A stretch of 64,000 nucleotides of DNA from Desulforhabdus sp. TSK. Its GTDB lineage: Bacteria; Desulfobacterota; Syntrophobacteria; Syntrophobacterales; Syntrophobacteraceae. Both the position numbers and the translations under genes were made by a program. This document shows positions 9,160 through 18,229 of this stretch, in pieces (the stretch's first letter is position 1; every line of letters starts with the position of its first letter). Below the pieces are notes generated by a model that was given only the letters and a program-made list of their open reading frames with translations, made no database searches and had not been told where the DNA came from. The stretch covers positions 1-64,000 of the forward strand of contig NZ_BQXM01000022.1 in the NCBI RefSeq assembly GCF_022836495.1, in the 5' to 3' direction.

Positions 9160-9918
9160 TCAAATGTAAATCATTTTCCGTGTCATTCCACCGTCCACGA
9201 CAAAATTTGCGCCGGTGATGAAGGATGCCTCTGGAGAAACGAGAAACGACAACATTGCGGCAATGTCCTCCGGTTTCCCCACGCGGCCGGCGGGGTGCTG
9301 CGAGTGATCGTCATGAGTGAGCTTCTCCTTCTGCCTCTCCGAGCGCTTCCGCCATTCGCTCACGTCGATCCACCCCGGGCTGATGCAGTTGACCCGAATT
9401 TCAGGACCGAGACTGACGGCCAAAGCGTGAGTCAGCGCCACAACACCCCCTTTGGTAGCGGAGTATGCCTCCGTGTCCTTTTCCGACATGAGCGCCCGGG
9501 TGGAGGCGATGTTCAGGATGGAGCCCTTTCTCATGCGAAGGGAGGGGGCGGCATACCTGGAGCAGAGAAAAATACCGGTCAGGTTCGTGGCGAGAGCTCG
9601 GTTCCATTCCCCCAGGGACAGATCGAGGATGGGCTTTCTCACCATGATCCCGGCATTGTTGACCAGCAGATCCACACCCCCAAACAGCTCCTCTGTCTTC
9701 TCCATGGCAGCCTTCACCATACCCTCATCGCCCACATCCGTGCGGATGAACTGCACCCGGCCGAGGGAATGGAGCTCTGTTTCCGTCTCGTTTCCTGCCT
9801 CCTCGTCCCATTCCGCAAGGACGACGGCGAAGCCATCCCTCAACAGCCTCTCCGCGATCCCTTTGCCTATTCCCTGGCCGCCTCCAGTGACGACGGCGAC
9901 TTTTTCTGCTTCAGCCAT
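9160..9918 (-). CDS. short-chain dehydrogenase/reductase (SDR)
   Basis: This 252-residue classical SDR has the nucleotide-binding motif TGGGQGIG at residues 11-18, NNAG around 90, the catalytic Tyr and Lys in YSATKGG, and the PG turn ISPGWIDVSEW. It ends with the usual FVVDGGMT segment. It catalyses NAD(P)-dependent oxidation or reduction of an alcohol or ketone; the substrate is not deducible. It lies upstream of the P-type ATPase gene on the same strand with a 73-nt gap, so co-transcription is possible but a functional link is not evident. Confidence 0.92.
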   Translation of the reverse strand: MAEAEKVAVVTGGGQGIGKGIAERLLRDGFAVVLAEWDEEAGNETETELHSLGRVQFIRTDVGDEGMVKAAMEKTEELFGGVDLLVNNAGIMVRKPILDLSLGEWNRALATNLTGIFLCSRYAAPSLRMRKGSILNIASTRALMSEKDTEAYSATKGGVVALTHALAVSLGPEIRVNCISPGWIDVSEWRKRSERQKEKLTHDDHSQHPAGRVGKPEDIAAMLSFLVSPEASFITGANFVVDGGMTRKMIYI

Positions 9919-10440
9919 GGATTTTACTCCTGTTGTGGGAAGAACATTGACGAGAGGGTGCCTGGAAAAGCCCCATGATGGCGGCAGGCATTCTGACTTG
10001 AATCACATTCTACATACCCGCCTATCGTTCAGCAAGGAGGCATAATGTTTGCCATTCCAAGTACTTTGAGCTCTGTGGTATAGTTGCTCTCAGGAGCTGG
10101 GGTAGGGTGCATTTCATGCACCATCGGTCTTCGGCACTGAGTAACTGTCTAAAAATTCGTTTGCTCGTCACTCCGGCAGTCTCTTTGTATGAAAATGCCG
10201 TGGCCAAGGCTTTTCATCGTTCGTTGTGACCGCCCGGTCATGAGGGTTAGCTGGAATCCACCCCAGCGAAAAACCTACATTCCGGCTTAAGTCCGCTGGA
10301 ATGACGAAACCAGGTGCATGCCAAGAGTGATGGGCTCATTTTTCAGACAGCTTCTGAGTGGTTACCTTCTCAAGCCTCCGGCTTTGCCGGAAGTAGACGA
10401 TAGCTTTTCATAAAGTCCCCAACCACAAGGGAAACACACC
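9919..10440. other. intergenic region with short palindromic repeats
   Basis: No gene was recognised in these 522 bases. A dispersed palindromic repeat containing GGGTGCATTTCATGCACC lies at 10101-10125. A second one, CATTCC...GGAATG around 10279-10303, belongs to the common CCGG-rich intergenic repeat type. AAGGG just before 10441 can act as the ribosome binding site of the STAND gene. Confidence 0.5.
10101..10125. repeat. dispersed palindromic repeat, family A, copy 1
   Basis: The core GGGTGCATTTCATGCACC is nearly self-complementary (GGTGCAT/ATGCACC). The whole 25-base unit is identical to the copy at 57554-57578 and close to the one at 50023-50047. Confidence 0.8.
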
Positions 10441-13359
10441 ATGGAGACCCAGCGGACGATTAAAGAGGACCGGCATGCGGCGGCGCGTGCTCAGCCCATT
10501 CCGTTCAGAATCTTCCTGGCTTCCCCCGGAGATGTTCAGGATGAGCGAGAGCTTGCGAGGAAAGTCATCGAGTATCTTCAGGGTGAGCGGGCTTTTCGGG
10601 GCCGTGTCGACCTGGAGTGCATCGCGTGGGACCAGCCCGGTGTGGAAGTGGCCATGGAGGCAACCCTCACACCGCAGGAGGCGATCAAACGAGGCCTTCC
10701 CAGGCCGGCTGAATGCGACCTCGTGGTGGTGATCCTTTGGTCCCGCATGGGCACGCCCCTGCCGGCCGAATACAGAAAGCCAGATGGAACACCTTATTTG
10801 TCGGGTACTGAATGGGAGTACCTGGACGCCGTCAGGGGAGCAAGGAGCGGCGAGCGGCCTGCCGTGTGGCTTTACCGACGGACTCATGTTCCGGATCTAA
10901 ACCTTGAGGACCCGGAGTTTGACGACAAGTGCCGTCAGTGGAAAAAGGTCAAGTCTTTCTTCGAAGCGCTTGTGGGCGAAGACGGGTCTCTGACCGGCGG
11001 GATCAACACGTACCGGATGCCCGATGAATTCCGAGGGCAATTCGAGCATCATCTGCGTGACCATCTGACGGCAGTCCTTCAGGAATCGTCGGTTGCGGAA
11101 CGAAAAGTCGCTCTCACCGAGGGGTCGGAGGTGGAACCGAGCCATCGCTGGACCGGCCCGCCTTATCCCGGCCTTGAAGCATTCAAGCCCGAACAGGCGC
11201 CCATCTTTTTTGGGCGGGGGGCGGAAGTCGACCAGCTCCTGGAAATCCTTCGAAACAGGGAAATACGGTTCGTGGGTGTCGTGGGTGCATCCGGTTCGGG
11301 GAAGTCCTCCCTCGTGGCGGCCGGTCTCATTCCGCGCTTGCGGGCAGGGGCCCTGCCGGGCAGCGCAGCCTGGGTGGACATCACCTTCAAGCCAGGTGAG
11401 CGGGGCGGCGATCCCTTTCTCGCCCTCGCTTACGTCCTCAAGGAAGTCCTTGGTACGACCGGCCTGCGGGAGGTGGATCTGGCCCGCGATCTGCGGGCAA
11501 TGCCGGACTGTTTCGCTTCCTGTGTGGAAGAGTTGCTGAGGGGCCGCCCGCCGTCCGCGGAGCTGTTGCTGGTCATCGACCAGTTCGAGGAGCTCTTCAC
11601 CCTGGTTTCCGCCGATGACGGTTCAAAATTCCTCGAGCTCATGGCAACGGCCGTGAGAACACTGAAAGTCCGCGTCATCGTTACGATGCGGGCGGAATTC
11701 CTGGCCGACGCGATCGGGAGACCGGTTTTAACCGATCTGTTGCGAGGACGCGGCATTTTCACTGTTGCCGCCCCGGGCGTACTGGCCCTCACCGAGATGA
11801 TTCAGCGCCCCGCCCGGGCTGCGGAATTGGCGCTCGGGGAGGACCTGTGTGAACGGATCCTGAAGGATACCGGGACGGGGTCCGGGGCTTTGGCGTTGAT
11901 GGCTTTCGCGCTCCACGAGCTCTACGAGCGCGGCAAGGAGGTGGGGCGGCTCACTCTGCAGGACTATGGATCGCTGGGGGGTGTTACAGGCGCCATTGAA
12001 GCGCAGGCGGAAAAGGCGATCCAGCCGTTGGTTGAAAGGGACGATCGCGCGCTGCAGAGGCTGTTTCTGGACCTGATAGAGATCAACGACCAGGGGGTTG
12101 CGACGCGGCGGAGAGCGCCCCTCGAACAGATTCGCCAAGATCCGTCCAGGGCGAAGCTGGTGGACGCCTTGGTGGATGCCAGGATCCTCGTCACGGACAC
12201 GGTGCGTGAAAAGCCCACGGTAGAAATTGCGCACGAGGCGGTCTTCAGCGGATGGGGGCGCCTGTCCCGCTGGATTGATGCACACGAGGGGGAGCTCCGG
12301 GTCTGCCGCAGCCTGGCCCGTGCCGCGCGGGATTGGCAGGAGGCTGGGGCGCCGCCCTTCGACCATCTTCCGGATCGAGCCACCCTCAAGCAGTACCGCC
12401 GGGTCCGCCCCTCCTGCGCTCTGGGTGAGGATGCTGCGGTCGTCACCCGCTTTATGAGTGCGGCGCGGCGGCGTCAAAAGCTGTGGGGTTCTTTCCTGGC
12501 GCTGGTGGTGCTTCTTGTCAGCATCCTGGGTGTGCATATCTGGCTGCAAACGCGGGAGATGAATTGGAACGTGCTGCGCATCTGGACCCTGGCAAGGATG
12601 GGATTTTACGGGGGGCCGGAGATGGTGGAGGTGCCCGGGGACAGATTCCTGATGGGGGCGTCCGACTGTCCATCTGATGGGCCACCTACCGATAACAGTG
12701 GTATTCTTGACCGGGGGTGCCCGCAGCATCCCGTCGCGGTCAAGCCCTTCCAGCTCGGTAAATATGAGGTCACCTTCGACGAGTACTCCGCATTCGTGCT
12801 GGATATGGATGGATTTGAACTTCCCCATGATCAGGGCTGGGGGAGCGGTGCGCGGCCTGTCATCGACGTCAGCTGGGACGATGCCAGGGCTTACGCCGAA
12901 TGGCTCTCCACAGTGACTGGACAGCCCTTTCGCCTGCCGACGGAGGCCGAATGGGAGTATGCGGCGCGGGCGGGTACTACGACTTCCTACTGGTGGGGCG
13001 ACGAGGTTCGGAAGGGCGGAAAGGCTTGGGCCAACTGCTCTGGTTGCGGCAGTGAGTGGGGCGGCAAGAGAACCGCGCCGGTGGGCTCTTTTCCTGCAAA
13101 TGGCCTCGGTCTGCACGACATGCACGGCAACGTCTGGGAGTGGGTAGAGGACGACTGGCATGGCAGTTATGAGGGTGCACCGGATGACGGCAGCGCATGG
13201 GTGGATCATCCCAGGGGCTCCGACCGGGTGACGCGCGGCGGCAGCTGGTTCAACGATTCGTCCTACTGCCGGTCGGCGCACCGCAGCTACGACTCGCCGG
13301 ACGCCCGCAACGACAGTGTGGGCTTTCGCCTCTCCAGGTCCGTTGCCCCTAGCCCTTGA
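10441..13359 (+). CDS. DUF4062-STAND NTPase-FGE-sulfatase protein, probable DGR target
   Basis: This 972-residue multidomain protein starts with a DUF4062 (TIR-like) domain, residues about 20-210 (RIFLASPGDVQDERE). A STAND-type NTPase follows, with PYPGLEAF, the P-loop GASGSGKSS near residue 285 and the Walker B-like LLLVIDQFEELF. After a winged-helix region there is one transmembrane helix at about 681-702. A formylglycine-generating-enzyme-like domain occupies about 720-968 (MVEVPGDRFLMGAS, RLPTEAEWEYAARAG, GLHDMHGNVWEWVED). The last 37 residues (RVTRGGSW...GFRL) match the variable region of C-type-lectin-fold targets of diversity-generating retroelements. Family knowledge places such STAND architectures among regulated conflict or immunity systems. 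No reverse transcriptase lies in this window. Confidence 0.88.
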   Translation: METQRTIKEDRHAAARAQPIPFRIFLASPGDVQDERELARKVIEYLQGERAFRGRVDLECIAWDQPGVEVAMEATLTPQEAIKRGLPRPAECDLVVVILWSRMGTPLPAEYRKPDGTPYLSGTEWEYLDAVRGARSGERPAVWLYRRTHVPDLNLEDPEFDDKCRQWKKVKSFFEALVGEDGSLTGGINTYRMPDEFRGQFEHHLRDHLTAVLQESSVAERKVALTEGSEVEPSHRWTGPPYPGLEAFKPEQAPIFFGRGAEVDQLLEILRNREIRFVGVVGASGSGKSSLVAAGLIPRLRAGALPGSAAWVDITFKPGERGGDPFLALAYVLKEVLGTTGLREVDLARDLRAMPDCFASCVEELLRGRPPSAELLLVIDQFEELFTLVSADDGSKFLELMATAVRTLKVRVIVTMRAEFLADAIGRPVLTDLLRGRGIFTVAAPGVLALTEMIQRPARAAELALGEDLCERILKDTGTGSGALALMAFALHELYERGKEVGRLTLQDYGSLGGVTGAIEAQAEKAIQPLVERDDRALQRLFLDLIEINDQGVATRRRAPLEQIRQDPSRAKLVDALVDARILVTDTVREKPTVEIAHEAVFSGWGRLSRWIDAHEGELRVCRSLARAARDWQEAGAPPFDHLPDRATLKQYRRVRPSCALGEDAAVVTRFMSAARRRQKLWGSFLALVVLLVSILGVHIWLQTREMNWNVLRIWTLARMGFYGGPEMVEVPGDRFLMGASDCPSDGPPTDNSGILDRGCPQHPVAVKPFQLGKYEVTFDEYSAFVLDMDGFELPHDQGWGSGARPVIDVSWDDARAYAEWLSTVTGQPFRLPTEAEWEYAARAGTTTSYWWGDEVRKGGKAWANCSGCGSEWGGKRTAPVGSFPANGLGLHDMHGNVWEWVEDDWHGSYEGAPDDGSAWVDHPRGSDRVTRGGSWFNDSSYCRSAHRSYDSPDARNDSVGFRLSRSVAPSP
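13225..13335 (+). other. candidate DGR variable region (VR) at the 3' end of the STAND-FGE gene
   Basis: The region encodes residues 929-965. Between the invariant GGSW and GFRL blocks most surface positions use NNC codons (TTC, AAC, TCC, TAC, CAC, AGC, TAC, GAC, GCC, AAC, GAC). This is what is expected if a template AAC codon was mutagenised at its adenines. Fixed positions (Cys, Arg, Ser, Ala, Pro) keep other codons. No template repeat was found in the window. Confidence 0.6.
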
Positions 13360-13401
13360 GCCCTTGGACCCTTGGCGCAGGCTTTGTCTTGTGCTGCGGA
13401 G

Positions 13402-13440
13402 TGGAGTGCGCTCCAGGCCGCCGAAGCGTAGCCGGCGGCC
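13402..13440 (+). other. two adjacent hairpins downstream of the candidate VR
   Basis: TGGAG-TGCG-CTCCA (13402-13415) is a 5-bp stem with a 4-nt loop. It is followed directly by GGCCGCCG (13416-13423) pairing with CGGCGGCC (13433-13440). Both lie less than 85 nt after the STAND gene stop. They could be terminator-like, or retrohoming-associated as in known DGRs. No T-run follows. Confidence 0.5.
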
Positions 13441-13620
13441 TGCAACTACCGGAACGGAGCTGGACTTGCGGGCATGGCTTCGATTTTGCGCTCCCATGCG
13501 GGCGTCCTCAGGTGTGACGCAATACGTCAGCCAAAAAGAACATACTGCGAACGGTTGAAAGCTTGGCTTCACGAACGACGACCAGTGCAACCTGAGGATG
13601 CCGATTTATTACCTTTCGCC

Positions 13621-15681
13621 CTAAATTTTGCAGCTGCCGTGGATGGAATCGCACGTCTTGTGAAAAAGGCCGTCGATCCAGTCGGCTGCGGGCGGAGAGG
13701 GCAGGTGTGCCGCCCGCCCTTCCACCAGGGTGCCTTTCTCGGTCATCCGCCGCAACAGGCGGTGAATGGTCGTGATGTAGGTGGCATGACTCCAGGTGAG
13801 AGGCGACACTGAAAGGGGCTTCTCCGTCACGGGGTTCAACTGCTCGGCCAGAACCCCCGAGGGCAGGGCTTTTTCGGTCACCCAGGCGATGAGCTTCCGC
13901 GCCTCGGCGAGATCGTCGTCGGAAGCGGCCCTCTCCAGGTAATAGTCGGCCAGCCAGAGGGTGCAGATGAACCAGGGGTTGCCGGGCACATCTTCGCTCA
14001 CCCGATGATAGGCGTCGTTTTCATAGCGTGCCATGCCTCCCACGGAGGTTGGAATCCAGAGCTTTTCCTTCAAAGCGGTCATGGTTGCGGCGATCTTCGG
14101 ATCATCGGGATGGTAAAGCCCAAAGGCAAAAAGGCCCCACAGGCTGGAGTCGCAAGCCGCGTCCACTTCCCAGTTGCCATGGGAGTCGCGATAGAGCATG
14201 CGGCAGAACCGCTGCAGGTCTTCTCGCCACAGGTGCCGAGAGGCTGCATCCCGAATTTCAGCGGCAACCTTCTGATAATGGTCCGCTCGATCGTTTTCCC
14301 CAAAGACTTTGCAGAACAGGGACGCCGCCGTCAGGCCGCCAAACACCGTGCCCACGGTGAAGCTCAGGATCCCTTTGCGCTCCTCCCAAAGATCGTAGGA
14401 AGGAGACGGCAGCCCCGTCTCGGGGTCCCGATACCGGCACATGAAGTCTGCGGCCTGCTTGACCAGGGGCCGGTAGAGATCCCTGATCAAGTCCAGGTCA
14501 CGGTACAGGGAAAAGTGCTGCCAGAGGGCCCAGACCACCAGGGCGGTGGAATCCTCCTGGATCGGCAACTGTGCCTCCCCGGCGTCATACCAGGGATGCC
14601 AGGAAGAAGCCAGCGTCCCGTCCGGGTTGAACTTGTGCAGCAGGCAACCTTCAGGCTGAAGCAGCTGCGCAACGAACTGGAAAAAATTGCGGGGAGCGGT
14701 GGGGTGGCCGGCCAGGTCCAGCGCATGGGCCACCAGGGCGGCATCGCGCGGCCAGACGTAAGAGTAGGTGTCCCGGTTGTAATGGACGACGTCCGAGTCA
14801 TTGGCGGCGATGATCCCCCCCTGCCAGTCGACCTGGCTCCTCACCACGATGAGGCTGCGGCGAAAGAGCTCACCGATCTCGTGGGGCAGCTTCTGGAGGG
14901 GCGGAGATTCCTTCCGGACCCACAAACGCCAGTAATCTTCGGCGCGTTGGATCAACCCGCGGGGATGTTTGTGCTTCACCAGGGAATTGAGACGCTCCAC
15001 GTCGAACCAGTTGGAGCCGACAGCGATCCAGAAATAGGCCGTGGCCTCCGACTGAGGCTCCAGGGTCATGTGAACGGCGATGACCGAATCCACCGATCCC
15101 TGGGCCATGGGATTGCCGGATAGCCGGCCGTCCTCTGCGTCGCGGAAGGTGCCTTCCATACCCGCCATGCCCTTCTGGCCGACGGCGTATTGGCTCAAAC
15201 CCTGCGCATCCGGGCCGAATCCACCGGCAAGGAGGTAGCGTGCCCCTTTATAGTGAATGACGGACCCCGTCTTCGGATCGTAACCGGCGGTGTCGCCGAT
15301 GTCGTTGCCGGAAATACCCAGGTCGAGACTGGAAAAAAGACGCACCTCCCGTTTCCGTGAAGCCGTGTTTTCCACAGTGATTTCCTTTAAGTAGACATTT
15401 TCATGGAAATCCACCGCGTCATGGCAACGCAGCCTGATTTCGAGGCCTGGATGATGCAGGGTTACCGCCGTCACCATGGTGTCATCGAGGTAGCCCAGGT
15501 GCTTCTGCCAATCCGCTCCGACCCAGGAGAACTGCTCATCCACCCAGATCCCCAGGCGGCAGAACCGGCCCAGGACATGGTTCTCCTGGCCGACGTGCGG
15601 ATAGTAGAGCTCCCGCATGGAGTAGTCTCGATCGAAACAAATCATGAGTCTGCCGTTGCTGATGGGGATGTCTCTGGGCAT
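13621..15681 (-). CDS. glycoside hydrolase family 15 protein (glucoamylase/glucodextranase-like)
   Basis: This 686-residue protein has an N-terminal beta-sandwich domain (about 1-270) and a GH15 (alpha/alpha)6 barrel. Landmarks include RDTYSYVWPRDAALVAHALD, HKFNPDGTLASSWHPW, QEDSTALVVWALWQH and SYDLWEERKG; the Glu pair in the last motif contains the probable general acid. The second catalytic Glu is probably in VLAEQLNP near the C-terminus. No signal peptide is visible, so an intracellular role on glycogen, trehalose or maltodextrin is likely. The gene is monocistronic and convergent with the STAND-FGE gene. Confidence 0.9.
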   Translation of the reverse strand: MPRDIPISNGRLMICFDRDYSMRELYYPHVGQENHVLGRFCRLGIWVDEQFSWVGADWQKHLGYLDDTMVTAVTLHHPGLEIRLRCHDAVDFHENVYLKEITVENTASRKREVRLFSSLDLGISGNDIGDTAGYDPKTGSVIHYKGARYLLAGGFGPDAQGLSQYAVGQKGMAGMEGTFRDAEDGRLSGNPMAQGSVDSVIAVHMTLEPQSEATAYFWIAVGSNWFDVERLNSLVKHKHPRGLIQRAEDYWRLWVRKESPPLQKLPHEIGELFRRSLIVVRSQVDWQGGIIAANDSDVVHYNRDTYSYVWPRDAALVAHALDLAGHPTAPRNFFQFVAQLLQPEGCLLHKFNPDGTLASSWHPWYDAGEAQLPIQEDSTALVVWALWQHFSLYRDLDLIRDLYRPLVKQAADFMCRYRDPETGLPSPSYDLWEERKGILSFTVGTVFGGLTAASLFCKVFGENDRADHYQKVAAEIRDAASRHLWREDLQRFCRMLYRDSHGNWEVDAACDSSLWGLFAFGLYHPDDPKIAATMTALKEKLWIPTSVGGMARYENDAYHRVSEDVPGNPWFICTLWLADYYLERAASDDDLAEARKLIAWVTEKALPSGVLAEQLNPVTEKPLSVSPLTWSHATYITTIHRLLRRMTEKGTLVEGRAAHLPSPPAADWIDGLFHKTCDSIHGSCKI

Positions 15682-16067
15682 GATGGCTCATCCTTGTCTT
15701 GAAAGGCCCTGGGATTTCATGGGGATCATCGGTGATCGGTTGTGACGACGATTCTACACACACGGGAACGACCCCGCAAGAGAGCATAAGATTTGTTGTT
15801 CTAAAGTGATTACGTGCGATAACCCTCCCTCAGCAGCGATCCACGCTTTCATTTTGTTTTAGTTTCACTTATATTCTCCTACTTGTATTAGTTTTACTAC
15901 CTGGAAATGCCATGGAGATTGCCTGCACATGGGAAGGCTTCCCCCACGACAGGGGGAGGTGCCTCCATGTCGTGGGCTTGAAACGGAGCCTGTGGCAGCG
16001 CCCGCCGGACCATCGTGCCGCGGGAGGCTGCCGAAATCGGTAGCTTCAATAGAAGGGCAGACAGAGC
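15682..16067. other. divergent intergenic region
   Basis: These 386 bases separate the GH15 gene (minus) and aspS (plus). An A+T-rich block at about 15845-15900 with repeated TTAGTTT probably holds promoter elements. No gene or RNA structure was recognised. Confidence 0.4.
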
Positions 16068-18185
16068 ATGATGCAGAATGGGCGATGGGATTGTGGCAAC
16101 GTGAGCATGGCGGATGCGGGCAAAGAGATCCACCTGGCCGGCTGGGTGGATGCTCTGAGGGACCACGGCGAAGTGCTGTTCATGCACCTGCGGGACCGTT
16201 CGGGGATTGTGCAGGTGGTTTTCAGCCCGGAGTTTACGCCTCCGGAGGTTTGTGAACGGGCGAGGGCTCTCCGGAGCGAATACTGCGTGGCGTTGAACGG
16301 CCGCGTCGCCGAACGTGCCCCGGGGACGGAAAACCCGCACATCGAGACGGGCACCCTGGAAGTCCTGGTTCAGGACCTGTCCATCTTGAGCCGTGCCGCA
16401 GCCCTGCCGTTCGGCATTTCGGAAAAGGCCATGGTGGCCGGGGGTGCCGGGGGAGGAGTTGACTCCGTCGCGGAAGAGCTGCGGCTCCAGTATCGCTACC
16501 TGGACCTGCGCCGGCCGAGCATGCAGCAGAACCTTGCCAAACGCTACCGCATCATCAAGACCGCCCGCGACTTCCTGGACGAAAAGGGATTTCTCGAGAT
16601 CGAGACCCCGCTCCTCACCAAGAGCACGCCCGAAGGGGCTCGCGACTACCTGGTGCCCAGCCGCCACTATCCCAAACACTTTTATGCGCTCCCCCAGTCG
16701 CCGCAGCTTTTCAAGCAGCTGCTCATGGTGGCGGGGTTCGAACGGTACTTCCAGGTGGTGCGGTGCTTTCGCGATGAAGACCTGCGCCCCAACCGGCAGC
16801 CGGAATTCACACAGCTGGACCTGGAAGCGTCCTTCATCGATGAAGAATTCATCTACGAGCTGGTGGAGGAGCTCGTGTCCCGGATGTTCGCCGTGGGGGG
16901 CGTCACCCTGCCGCGGCCTTTTCCCCGCATGACCCACCGGGATGCCATGGACTTCTACGGCACCGACCGCCCCGACACGCGCTTCGCTCTCCGATTTGTC
17001 GAAGCCACGGATATCTTCGCCGACACACAATACAGCATCTTCAAGCAGATCCTTCAGCGCGGCGGGCGCATCAAGGGGATCAATGTCCGGGGCCAGTCGG
17101 AAAAGCTCAGCAAAAATGTCCTCCAGAACGAGTATGCCAAGGAGATCGTGCCCTCCTTCGGGGCCAAGGGAATGACCTGGATGCGGGTGATGGACGGCGG
17201 CTTGGAATCCAATATCGTGCAGTTCTTCAGCGAACAGGAAAGGCATGCCGTCCTGGAGCGCTTCGGGGCGCAGGATGGCGATGTCATCCTCATGATCGCC
17301 GATTCATCCTACGAACTGGTGGTGTCGGCCCTTGGGCAGCTGCGGCTGCACCTTGCCGAAAGGCTGGGGCTCGTGCCGAGCGGTGTCTTCGCGCCTCTGT
17401 GGGTCACCGATTTTCCATTGTTCGAAGCCACCGAGGACGGTGTGACCTCCAACCATCATCCCTTCACCGCTCCCCACCGCGAAGATTTCAACCCCTCCGA
17501 CCGGGAGGGGCTCCTCGATCTGCGCTCCCGCGCCTATGACGTGGTGGTGAACGGTGAGGAGCTGGGCGGTGGCAGCATCCGCATCAACTCCAAAGAGCTG
17601 CAGATGAAGATTTTCCAGGCGCTGGGGCTCTCCCGCGAGGAGATCGAGGAGAAATTCGGCTTTTTTGTCCGGGCACTGGACTACGGTGCGCCGCCTCACG
17701 GAGGCCTGGCCCTCGGCATGGACCGCGTGGCTTCCATGATTCTCGGCACCTCCTCCATTCGCGAAGTCACCGCTTTTCCCAAGAACCGCAGCGCCTACTG
17801 CCCCCTCACTCAGGCGCCTTCGGAAGTCAGCCTGGCACAGCTTGAAGAGCTGGGGCTGCTGCAGTTGGGAGAAGCCAAGCCGATTCCCGGGGTCCAGGAG
17901 CAGCAGGAGCTCATCGAAACACTGTCCTGGGTTTCTCGCATTGGACTGGAGACCGATGAACGGCCTGCTATCCTTTCCGCCCTGGCGGATGCCAGGAAAT
18001 TGGCGGAAATCGTCGAGAGCAGGGCGGGCCGGGAGGAGCCGCTCTTTGCGCCTCTTCCGGTGGCCAACCGCATGCGGGAAAAAGGCCCGGCCGTCAACTC
18101 GCCCCTGGCCGCCGGCGGTGAGCTGCTGAAGAATGCTCCTGCCGTGAAGGGGAATTACTTCAAAGTGGCGAGCATCCTGGATTAG
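16068..18185 (+). CDS. aspS-gatC: non-discriminating aspartyl-tRNA synthetase fused to GatC
   Basis: This protein has 705 residues, versus about 590-600 for bacterial AspRS. Residues 1 to about 600 are a complete AspRS: OB-fold anticodon domain, class II motif 2 FRDEDLRPNRQPEFTQLDLE, the GAD-type insertion, and motif 3 GGLALGMDRVASMILG. The last roughly 100 residues align with GatC (LSWVSRIGLETDERP, LPVANRMREKGPAV, NAPAVKGNYFKVASILD). His33 and Gly86 occupy the positions His31 and Gly82 of the non-discriminating Pseudomonas enzyme, so it should charge both tRNA-Asp and tRNA-Asn with Asp. The gatA-like and gatB genes follow directly, which suggests a covalently tethered transamidosome. Confidence 0.93.
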   Translation: MMQNGRWDCGNVSMADAGKEIHLAGWVDALRDHGEVLFMHLRDRSGIVQVVFSPEFTPPEVCERARALRSEYCVALNGRVAERAPGTENPHIETGTLEVLVQDLSILSRAAALPFGISEKAMVAGGAGGGVDSVAEELRLQYRYLDLRRPSMQQNLAKRYRIIKTARDFLDEKGFLEIETPLLTKSTPEGARDYLVPSRHYPKHFYALPQSPQLFKQLLMVAGFERYFQVVRCFRDEDLRPNRQPEFTQLDLEASFIDEEFIYELVEELVSRMFAVGGVTLPRPFPRMTHRDAMDFYGTDRPDTRFALRFVEATDIFADTQYSIFKQILQRGGRIKGINVRGQSEKLSKNVLQNEYAKEIVPSFGAKGMTWMRVMDGGLESNIVQFFSEQERHAVLERFGAQDGDVILMIADSSYELVVSALGQLRLHLAERLGLVPSGVFAPLWVTDFPLFEATEDGVTSNHHPFTAPHREDFNPSDREGLLDLRSRAYDVVVNGEELGGGSIRINSKELQMKIFQALGLSREEIEEKFGFFVRALDYGAPPHGGLALGMDRVASMILGTSSIREVTAFPKNRSAYCPLTQAPSEVSLAQLEELGLLQLGEAKPIPGVQEQQELIETLSWVSRIGLETDERPAILSALADARKLAEIVESRAGREEPLFAPLPVANRMREKGPAVNSPLAAGGELLKNAPAVKGNYFKVASILD

Positions 18186-18229
18186 TACGGGACTAATGAA
18201 GATAACGAGCGTGTGAGGGAGTGCATCGC

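Noticed and set aside
13360-13620. DGR template repeat or accessory gene directly after the STAND-FGE gene
   Set aside because: No A-rich copy of 13225-13335 and no avd-like or reverse transcriptase frame is found; the short AACTACCGGAAC stretch near 13443 is too small to count.
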